64,000 nt of DNA from positions 186,001-250,000 of the forward strand of contig JAPZLL010000024.1 of the NCBI GenBank assembly GCA_036250225.1, given 5' to 3'. The first letter of the stretch is position 1; the number at the start of each line of letters is the position of its first letter. The notes below the pieces were generated by a model. That model worked only from the letters and a program-made list of their open reading frames with translations, did no database searches and was not told the origin of the DNA. This stretch comes from Cercophora sp. LCS_1 (lineage: Eukaryota; Ascomycota; Sordariomycetes; Sordariales; Lasiosphaeriaceae). This document shows positions 55,421-64,000 of the stretch, one piece after another. A program made the translations under genes and the position numbers.

Positions 55421-58400
55421 CTACTCGGCCTCGTCATCAGTGTCAAGGGGCTTGGGTGTCCCCTTGGGGCTGTTGAGCCACTCAATGTGCCTTAGCCTCC
55501 TCCTTGACTCGCGCTCCTTCATCTCCTTTTTGGTCATCTTCTTCTTTTTCTTGGCTCTGAACTTCATGCTCTCGCCCGTGACGCCGTTGTCCTCAGCACC
55601 GCTGTTTGCAGCGCTGTTGGCCGCGGTTGTGACAGCACTGCTCATGGCGGGCGTGTTAAGTCCACTGGTGACGGCACTACCGGGCTTGCTGTCCTCGAAG
55701 CGATCGAGGGCAATGGAGTTGGTGCCGCGATGCGTGACGCGACCATCGACGACGTGCCACTGCTCGGAGGCAAGAGCGCCAACGAACTCTTCGTTGTGAG
55801 AGATCATGACAACGCCACCCTTGAAGTCGCGAATGGCGACGGCCAGACCGCCGAGGGAGTCACGGTCCAAGAAGTTAGTCGGCTCATCGAGGACAAGAAG
55901 ATGGGGGTTGTTCCACATAGCGCCGGCGATGACGACCTTGACCTTTTGACCGCCGGACAGGGAGCCGATCTCGTTGTGGTTGGCGATTTCGGGGTCGAGG
56001 CCGAGGTCCTCAAAGTGCTTGGAGATGACCGAGGGTTGGAGCTCACGGTAGCCGAGACCTTCGCGGGAGGCTTCGTGGTCATCGAACTCTTGGACGAGCT
56101 TCTGGAAGCCGAGTTCGAGGAGGGTCTCGCGCGAAATTTGGGTATTGTGCTTGGGAAGGAAACCACGCCATTTCCTACAAAACGTTAGCTTTTATTCGTT
56201 GGCTTCGGTGAATGGTCAACTTACACCTCGTATTGGAAGGTCTTCTTGTACTTTTGCCGACCGACCAAAGACTCCACCTGGCGCTTGCCCTTGCCGTCGC
56301 CAACATCGATGAACTTCTCCATCTGTTCCCGGTCCTGGGCAGAGAGCACACGGGTCTGCTTCATGTGCACTTCACGGTCATCGCCGTGAGCGTAACGCCA
56401 CTGCAGGTACTGGTTGGGCGTCTTCTCGAGATGCATCTCGACGTGCTCGAGGGCGTGCTGCTTGATGTAGCCGATACGGAGATTGGGGTGTTTCTCGACC
56501 TTGCCCGACGACGGGATAACTTCGCCGGTAAGAAGCTTGATGAGTGTCGACTTGCCGGCACCGTTGGGCCCAATGATAGCCACACGGGAAGACAGAGTCA
56601 GCTGGCAAGACACGTCGGACAAGGACGGCTTGGGCGCATTTGGATAGGTATAGGAAACATTGGTCATGCGGATGATGGCGCGAGTGAGTGACTTGACACC
56701 CGACAGAATGCCTGGTGGTGGAAACTTGAACTGGACGTTGGATGCGGAGAGGGTGTAGTAGCTCTTGGCCTCGGGGCGAATCTTGACGAAAGCCGCCAGA
56801 TTGCCCTTGTAGTGGCCGAGCTTCTTGTTCAGTTCGTAGTGGTAGATGTCGGTTGTGACGTTGTCGAGGAAGCCGGAGTCGTGGGACACGATCAAGCTGG
56901 TAATGTCGGGATGGGTCTTGAGATAGGTCTCAAGCCATGCGATGTTGGCCACATCAAGATGGTTAGTAGGTTCGTCCAGCAGGAGAACGTCGGCTCTTTG
57001 CAGCATGGCCCGGGCAAGGGCCAGCTTCATCTTCCACCCACCGGACAGCGAGCCAACCCTTTGCGACTGCCTGCCCTCGGGTCCAGACGTGAAACCAAAC
57101 TCCTCCAAAACGGCAACGATACGCTCACGGCCCTCCTTCGCAATGGTAGGGTCCTTGGAGACAAATTCGAGAATGCTGATATCAGCATCCTCGCCCTGGT
57201 TGTGCTCGACGTAGCAAGTGCGGAGCACATCCTGGGGTGGGAAGCCCTCCAGCTTGCCGCCAGCAATGCTCTTCATGAGGGTGGACTTGCCAGCACCGTT
57301 CCTCCCGCAGAGGCCATAGCGGTGACCCTTAAGCAGGCGCAGATTGGTGTGGTTGAGCAGAAGCATGCCGCCGTAGGCCAGGGAGAACTCGGCGTTGACA
57401 ATCTCGGTCTCGCCATCATCCTCCTTCTCGGGTACGCCATACTTCCGAGCGTCCTCCTCGACGTAGTACTGTTGGACGGCATCGGCAATAGCATCAGCCG
57501 CGCTCGTCGAGCCCTTGAGGTATGGGGCGACCCGGGCGGCAATGCGCTTAACGTGGCGATGGTTGACATCCTCAGCGACCATCTCACCGACGTAAGGGCG
57601 CGCCAGCTTGTAGGCGTCCAGGTCGCCAGAAAGCCCTCCGTTCTTCTTGATCTCAGCGTCGAGGATCTTGGCGACATCTTCCCCAGTAGTGCGTTCAACA
57701 ACATTCTTCTGCTCAAGAGCCATGGCCTTGTCCATCACGTTCAAAGCCCGAGTGGCAAGCTCCCGGACCTCGGGGAGGGAAGCACGGTCAACTACGCTCT
57801 TAACGCCAGGTTGGAGCTTGGGCAGGAAAGTGCGGGCCTCAATGGGATCGTGGACAAGCTTGGTCAAGTTCTCGGTAATGACAACGGTCTGGCGGAGGAC
57901 TTCCTGGGGGGTGCCGGGGTTGTTGAGAGAGCGCTCCAGGAAAGGTGTCAGCAGGGCGAGCACGGGTGAGGTGACGATGGCCACGAATGTGGTCTGGGAC
58001 AGCGCATGGATGGCCTTGTGCACGGTTTCGGGCTTGGGGTGCTGCATCGTGTCGATAAGCAGAGGAATACGGGGAGCCACATCGTCGTTGGAGAGCAGCG
58101 ATGTAACCGAGTGCATCGTCTTAACCGCCTGCTTCTCCACCTCGGGCTTCATGTCCAACATGGCCGCCTCAACAATGGGAATGAGGGTCGCAAGCTTCGT
58201 TCCCAGCGCCTCGCGAAGGATGTCTTGCTCCTCCGCCTCTCCCTTTGTGCTGCCGATTGTGATCTTGGCCTTGTCGGCCATCTTTTCCAAGAGCTTCAGC
58301 GCACCGACTGTTCCCTGCCACTTGCCAGTGGCCTTCTTCATGTATGTGAGCAGCGCCGGGAGGAGACCGACAACAAGAGCTTCGGGGCTCAGTTGGGGGA

Positions 58401-58848
58401 GCAGAGCGTCGATGCCGTACTGGGCCGCTTCGCGGACGACGGCGCCCTTGTCGGCCAGGGCATCGAGGGCAACGCCGAGCATACCGCCATCTTGGAGCAG
58501 AAACACAATCTCGCTGATGCGTTGCTGGGGAGGAAACCTCTCAAACAAGGCGCCCAGAAGGTTCTGAGCGCTTTCGCGGCGGAGACCGCTCTTCTTGTCG
58601 GCAGCGGCCTTCTTGACCTCGGCGAGGACACCGTACGAATGAAGACCACGGTAGCCGACCGAGTTGAGAAGCACTTCGCAAAGGGCATACGCAGCGTCAA
58701 TCGAGGCGTTGGACGTCCTAGCGGTGAAAACGGCGTCGAGGATGGACGAGACCTCCTGTTGGGTGGGCGGAGGGGCAGCGCCCTCGGGCGCTTTGATGGG
58801 CACAACCATGGCAGGCGGGGATTGCGACGGCGACACAAAATGCGGCAT
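55421..58848 (-). CDS. NEW1: NEW1/Elf1-type ABC ATPase (eEF3-related translation factor)
   Basis: Exons 58848..56225 and 56174..55421 (intron 50 nt, GTAAGT...GCTAAC...GTAG) give 1125 aa; the join reads FQYEV-KWRGFLPKH. An ATG at 58809 (MVVPIKAP) is an alternative start. Residues of about 30-330 are HEAT-like helices (LSPEALVVGLLPALLTYM, LGTKLATLIPIVEAAMLD). ABC1: GRNGAGKST near 515, LSGGWKMKLALARAM near 597, LLLDEPTNHLD near 620. ABC2: GPNGAGKST near 756, a chromodomain-like insert around the intron, LSGGQKVKVVIAGAM near 944, LLVLDEPTNFLDRDS near 970. The Lys-rich tail and the end RHIEWLNSPKGTPKPLDTDD identify NEW1/Elf1 rather than eEF3 itself. Yeast NEW1 helps ribosomes at termination and recycling. 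The Asn/Gln-rich prion-like N-terminus of yeast New1 is absent. Confidence 0.93.
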
Positions 58849-61800
58849 CGTCTGACAAAAGAACGAAGCAAAGTTGGCGCAGCGTGCCAGACGTGGTCTC
58901 GAGCGAAACCGAGTCGGCGATGGCCTTCGCAGGTGTCGGGCTGGGTGCCTGATCAGGGAGAAACAATGCTGACAAGAATCAATGCGACAGATTGTCAATC
59001 TCCCACAGCCACCCCGCAGAACTTTTTTTTTTTTTTCGCGCTTCAGACGAATTTCTTATCGGCTCTTATCTTCCTTACTCAGCCGAGGGGCAAATTGGCA
59101 AGCTTTCTCGGCGGACAAAAAAAGCAAGAAAAGTGGGACGACAGGGCTGAATTGTTGCAGGGGCTGTGGCTGTTTGCGTAATATTCTGGAGCGCCGCGGA
59201 GACACGGAACGATCGCCGAGGTGCGACTGTCAAGCTGAACCGAAGAGAACACACAATCGAGAGTTGACGAAGTGGTTCACACAAACAACTCTGAACATTT
59301 ATGAGAACCTTCATTACTGTGTTCGAAGAAAATTTGACGTCGCGACAGAGTTCTCAGCCCAGATTTTGGCTTCTCTTCTTACAGTTTCGCCAAAGACAGC
59401 AAATGCACCCAAGGTTCTGACCAGACGCCCGGGCCGGGGCAGACTCATGGCTACAGCACCCGAACAGATGTCAAGTGTGACACAGCCGATATAGAGCTAC
59501 GCAGACGCTACTACCCAGTCAGCGACATGTCCAGACCATGCAGACACTACTTCAGATGGCCTCCCTCCCTCACTCGACACCAATGCGCGACACCAACACC
59601 ACGCGAATCGAAATAGGAGCACCCAGCCGTCACCTCTCACTTCAGTTCACGCCATACCAGGTGTCCCGCAAGCTTCTAAAATAACTTGCCGGTCCCGGAA
59701 GAATAGCATCGACCGGTATCAAGCCGATCATAATGGTTCGGAAAGATTGATGACCCGGAAAGCTTGATCAGTCTCGACCAACGTTGGCATAGAAGCCTGT
59801 AAACTCCTTACAACATCCCAAGCCCCGAAGCCGCCCAGGACGCCGTCACACAAGAGACGGCAGACAAAGATCGCGACCAACAATCCTGGTGCCTCACCAG
59901 CCCTACCAACCTTATTCGACCCGACAACGTGGACACGCGTCTAAGCGCCGTCGTCGAGCATCACATGGCCCCAACAACCTATAGCTTCACACGCAATCGG
60001 CACACCGGTTAGCCACGGCCAAGCTTCGAGAAAATTCTGATATCTGACACAAGATAAAACGTGTGATGTGCCCGCAGCGCCGCCTCCCACTCGCACGAAA
60101 CCCAAATCCCACGAGGCGGCGCGCATGCCAAAAGCCATTCGTCTCCCTCGTGGCAAGGGAAGCTGAAAACCCCCCGCCGCGCCGCCGCAGCCCACCTGCA
60201 AGTTGCCTGCAGCAGACTTTTTCGAGAAGGCCATCCCCCGCAAAAAAGAAAGTCTGCCGTGTAGCCTGACCTATCATTTCCTATATCTGGAGAGAGCCTC
60301 TAACTCCGCCCCAGGGGGCAGCAAAGCATGGCAGCACAACGCCAGCTCCTGTCGCCACGCAGCCGTACAAGTGAGAACTCACAAGAACTCTGCAGACACT
60401 AGGATCTTGTGCAGCGGAGAATCGCGAAACACTAGGATCGAATCTCACTCACACGCAAAAGCCAAGTCCCCAAATATCAGAAACCAAATATTCACGAGAG
60501 GAAAAACAGGCACCACCTGAACATGCGCCGGGACCAAAGTTGGAACCAACACGCTTTCCCAATGTAACACCAAGCCTGGGTGCAGCACCCCCAACCCGTG
60601 TGCCAAACCCCCTCGGTCACCAGGAAACCGATCTGCGGTACCAGCAGACCACAAACTGAGCGGTGAGCTTAACAATTTTTTTCCAGCCGGATTCACCGTA
60701 ACCTTGACTTCCTGCCTACCCATCATTAGCATTCCCAATCCCACCTTCCCCTGCGTCGCACCCAAGGTACCTAGGGTAGTCTCTGCCCGAAAATCAGCCC
60801 GATACGATCTCAACCTGCGCCAACGCGGCGCAGTCCCCTCAAGAATCGAACAGCAGATTCGCTTCATGCCGTTTTTTCTCTTTCTCGCAAGTCACACACG
60901 CACACACACCCCCAGAAAGCCATTTTGCACAGAAACGCAGACAGAAAGGGCGGCAAATCTACGCGCGGATGTAACTGTGATTGGTCCCCGCCCATCTCAC
61001 TACCGGGTGACGGAAAAGCAAAGTGTTTGTTTTGATACATGTACCTTAACTACCTCCCTCATTGGGAAAATCATAGCTTCTCCGCAAAAAAAAAAAGGGA
61101 GGCCTCCAAAAAGTCAAACTCCAACGACAACTCTTCAAACATGTCGCAACAAACGAATTCCAAAAAAATCCCTGTTGGGCTGTAGCCTGTGCTGTAGCCT
61201 GTGCGGTTGAATTGTAATCATCAAAAGTCCGTGTCAGATCGGAACTTTGGTGAGCTTTGCCGTCGCTCAGTGCAGGGGGGCGGTACGTTCCGTCGGGATT
61301 CGGGTCCTTATCATCGCATCAGCAAAAAAAAAAAAAAAAAAAAAAAAAACCAACATGCGCAACAGAATGATTTGACTTTTTTCTGATCTGAGACCTCGGA
61401 CTCGAGCGGGAATCGGGATTCGCAAAACATCATCGGTATGAGTGCACATGAGCAGAGGGCGACCAACAAAATGCGACCACCCACCTTTGCTAGTTTTTCA
61501 CCGCCAGCCAAGGTCGGACCCAAGTAAGGCGTACTTTGTTGCGGTCGAGTGTGGAGGGGAAAAAGGGTCAAGGGTGGTTGTTGGTTCCAAATCTTCGGGA
61601 AAGAGTGCCTTGTGCGGGGGTCGGAAGCAAGCCATGTTAGATCCCATCAAAAACTACTGCAGTGTGCGATATGCGAGACGGGGTAAGTGGGGGAAACAAA
61701 ATCCAAAATAGGAAAATGATTCAAGTGTGATTGAAAGTGATTGAAAAATAAAGAAAGTCAGGATAGGATTGTGGCTCAGCCTTGTCAGTCGCCTTTTTTC

Positions 61801-62290
61801 AATCGTGACCCCTTAATTCAACATGGTTAAACGGTCACGGAGCCCAGCAGCAGTGAGATGCATGCAAGAAGATGCTCAAATTGTAATGCAGTGAGGTCTA
61901 AGTCTAGTTGTGTCCACCGTCGCGGTTGTTGTCCCTGTCCATCCGAATCCTCCCCAGTTACTTACACTCACGTTTCGTTTTACACCTATGAGGAGACACA
62001 GCAAGGAAGTCGCTCAAGGGAAGAAATATCAAAAGACGACCAAGAAAAGCCCCCAACCCCGAGTGTGGAACCATCCCCAATGCTCCATCATGTAGCCGAT
62101 CAAATGATAGTCGTGCCATAATCAAACTCCCCGACCGAATGCGATGGAATGGTCATTATTCATGCCGTGAACCGCCAAATGCCCAGTTGTGATGCAAGCC
62201 GATCTACCACAGTCATGTCAGGAGGTTGTTTGGATATGCCCGGTAGTTGTGTCAGCTTACCCTCAATCAAGTCGTGATCCTTCCCGCATC
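58849..62290. other. 3.4-kb intergenic region with poly-A/T tracts
   Basis: Upstream of NEW1, with T14 at 59023..59036 and A26 at 61324..61349. Open frames are short and unsupported. No RNA gene recognised. Confidence 0.45.
61324..61349 (+). repeat. A26 mononucleotide tract
   Basis: 26 consecutive A, the longest homopolymer in the window. No coding sequence or target-site duplication is seen that would mark it as a retroelement tail. Confidence 0.8.
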
Positions 62291-62527
62291 TCAGGGTGTG
62301 GAGGGCGGCGTCGGGACTCCAGGTGGAGATGGTAGCGGGCCAGGCCGCCCTCCGCCGCTCGGGGTAGGAGGACGCGGAGGGCGGGGACACATGTTTGGCC
62401 TGAACGGGTATTCCGGCGCGAATGCCGGCTGCGGCATCTCCATCTCCGAGAAGTATATCTCCACAAACAAACGGGGTTTGACATTGGGACAGCGAGCTGC
62501 CACAGCTCCCTCGACGTGACTGATCAT
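62291..62527 (-). CDS. hypothetical 78-aa protein behind a TATA box
   Basis: ATG at 62527, first residues MISHVEGAVAARCPNVKPR, then FVEIYFSEMEMPQPAFAPEY and a Pro/Gly-rich end. A TATATAAA at 62682..62675 lies about 150 bp upstream and the leader between them is pyrimidine-rich, typical of fungal promoters. The frame is also open above the ATG, and a second frame of similar length overlaps the 3' half, so a spliced longer product is possible. No family recognised. Confidence 0.35.
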   Translation of the reverse strand: MISHVEGAVAARCPNVKPRLFVEIYFSEMEMPQPAFAPEYPFRPNMCPRPPRPPTPSGGGRPGPLPSPPGVPTPPSTP

Positions 62528-62674
62528 AACGGCGGTAGAAGAAGCCTTGGAGACGGTAGAGAAGCCGATGCTGGGTGCAGTACGTCTTGAATCTTGAGGT
62601 GTGAAGAAGCCAAAGCCCAGGATGGCGTTGTGGATGATGATGGGAAGAAGGGATTGGACTTGGGAGGCAGCCCG

Positions 62675-62682
62675 TTTATATA
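62675..62682 (-). promoter_or_regulatory. TATA box
   Basis: TATATAAA on the minus strand, about 150 bp upstream of the ATG at 62527. Confidence 0.4.
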
Positions 62683-64000
62683 GAAAACATGAGATGTGAT
62701 AGCAAGGAGAGAATCTGGAGGTGATAAGTTGAAAGCATACCGGCTATGGCGTCCTCTTCGTGATCAGTGAGGCGAAGCTTCGGGGCATGTCCCCTGACCG
62801 GAATGGTTGCCGTGATGCTGCTTCTCCATCCCTCATCTGAGCGACAGATCGGTTAGGCAGTGGTCTGGCTCCAAGCTGGTGGGATCCCGGGTCATGGGGA
62901 GCAAGGTACGACACCCGAACCCGGATGGCGAGTTCTTCCAGGGGGCGCGGGAGTCGGAGTGACGACCGAAAGCTCGCCCGATAGGCGGTCTGGGTGCTGG
63001 AAGGATCGGGCGAGAGTGACGCTAAAGTCGGGAAATGCGGTGCAAATCAAGGCATCAAAGGACGAGGTGTAGGTTGGGCCCACAAGGGCTCTGCCGCAGA
63101 GAGTCGCGTGCGATATGAGACATCGGGGGTGAGTGTACATCAGCCCTATGGGGTCGGCACAATATATTGGTATGCGGCGTCGACGAGGCGATGTCTCCCC
63201 GCCTGTGGGTTGTTGCCTGCGACTGGCCTGGTCCTCGAGCGATGGCATTCTGAAGAGGCCCCCACACGGCCGAAGCAGGGAGAGACGCCAGCGGCCAGCG
63301 GTCTGAGGTTGGAGGGCGGAGGACATCGATGCTTGGCCGAAAGTTGGCGTCAATGCAGGTGCCGTCGTCTGTTGTCGGGCCCTGTGTAACCCAGCAACAT
63401 TGGACTGTGTAACGTGCATAACCATTGCCGCGACTGCGCGGCCAAGTGCACTGTCAATCTGTCTAGATCGCCTTGCCCCTGTCTGCGCCCTTTTCCGCGT
63501 CCTTTTGAACGCAAAGAGACGCGGCGCCTGGGCCAATTGCGTGTCCTTGACGTCTTGAACCGAGGCTCAATGGGTGTGTGATACGTGAAGAGGGAGTTTG
63601 CGCGGCTAGTCCCCCAATCGCTGTTGCAGCGATCGGCGACTGTCGTCGACTTGCATGCCTCCCACCAATGCCCGACCGTCTGCAGACCGCAGGGGAACGT
63701 GATCGAGGCCAAGTGAAGCCCGAGAGCTCGGAGAAGAAGCATTGCTGGTCCAAGGCACACACAGTGAATGAATTGGTGTGGCGGGTGAAACAAAAGGGAA
63801 TTGTTGGGGGCCGAGACTCATTCGTCGGCTGCGGGACTCGCCGGGGGAGGGCCATCGAGAGCTATCTCGCTCGTCAGGATGGTGTTCCCGGTGCCACATC
63901 TCAACAACTATCGAGGTGCTGCGGGGGTGATGAAACGAAACGAGCGTGGTATCGACCGAAAGAGTCACTGGCATACGAAGTGAATGACATCAGTGGGTAA
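62683..64000. other. intergenic, no gene seen
   Basis: Frames up to 214 codons are open on the minus strand, but they are Arg/Pro/Ser-rich, overlap other open frames of equal length and show no motif or splice support. Confidence 0.45.

Noticed and set aside
56812..59181. Long plus-strand frames over NEW1
   Set aside because: Antisense to two complete ABC domains; no independent evidence of coding.
61324..61349. A26 tract as a retroelement tail
   Set aside because: No target-site duplication or reverse-transcriptase-like sequence nearby.
62892..63536. 214-codon minus-strand frame
   Set aside because: Arg/Pro/Ser-rich with no motif and several equally long overlapping frames.
1..64000. CRISPR arrays, bacterial operons, insertion sequences, rRNA
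   Set aside because: Eukaryotic splice structure throughout; no spaced direct-repeat arrays, no transposase-like protein and no rRNA sequence seen.

Overview
The window is nuclear DNA of a filamentous ascomycete. Genes lie on both strands with wide spacers, most are cut by short introns of about 45-75 nt with GT...CTAAC/CTGAC...AG signals, and the families are fungal (HET, STAND NTPase, DUF1996, fungal rhodopsin-like 7-TM, NEW1/Elf1, GT2, class I terpene cyclase). A member of the Sordariomycetes is my best guess from the protein flavour; I have no search to confirm it. I rebuilt gene models by hand from reading frames and splice signals, and exon limits are given in each entry.

Layout. 0.3-9.4 kb: a 4-coumarate-CoA-ligase-like enzyme, a small basic spliced ORF, a short interstitial telomere-like repeat, a secreted DUF1996 protein and a rhodopsin-like 7-TM protein. 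11-16.4 kb: a divergent pair that shares a short 'VRxPDGTxxxVK' module, one partner disordered and acidic-tailed, the other a large glycosylated membrane protein. 16.5-31 kb: a HET-domain protein, small membrane proteins, several small secreted proteins, two further multi-pass membrane proteins and a five-exon STAND/NACHT-type NTPase with an N-terminal coiled coil. 31-43.8 kb: an accessory-looking block with two RNase H-like sequences (one a fragment), two unrelated cytochrome P450s, a decayed terpene-cyclase relict, a second terpene cyclase that is intact except for a frame break exactly at its NSE metal-binding motif, and a Cys-rich secreted ORF with no visible start. 46.4-58.8 kb: core genes for cell surface and translation, namely a membrane-anchored GH16 glucanase-like protein, a GT2 membrane glycosyltransferase and the NEW1/Elf1-type ABC ATPase. 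The last 5 kb hold almost nothing recognisable apart from one 78-codon ORF behind a TATA box.

How they may work together. The two P450s and the cyclase sequences read as a small terpenoid cluster that has lost, or is losing, its cyclase. The HET and STAND genes are the kind used in fungal non-self recognition. The GH16 and GT2 proteins act on wall or surface polysaccharide. The divergent PDGT-module pair is the best candidate for something undescribed.
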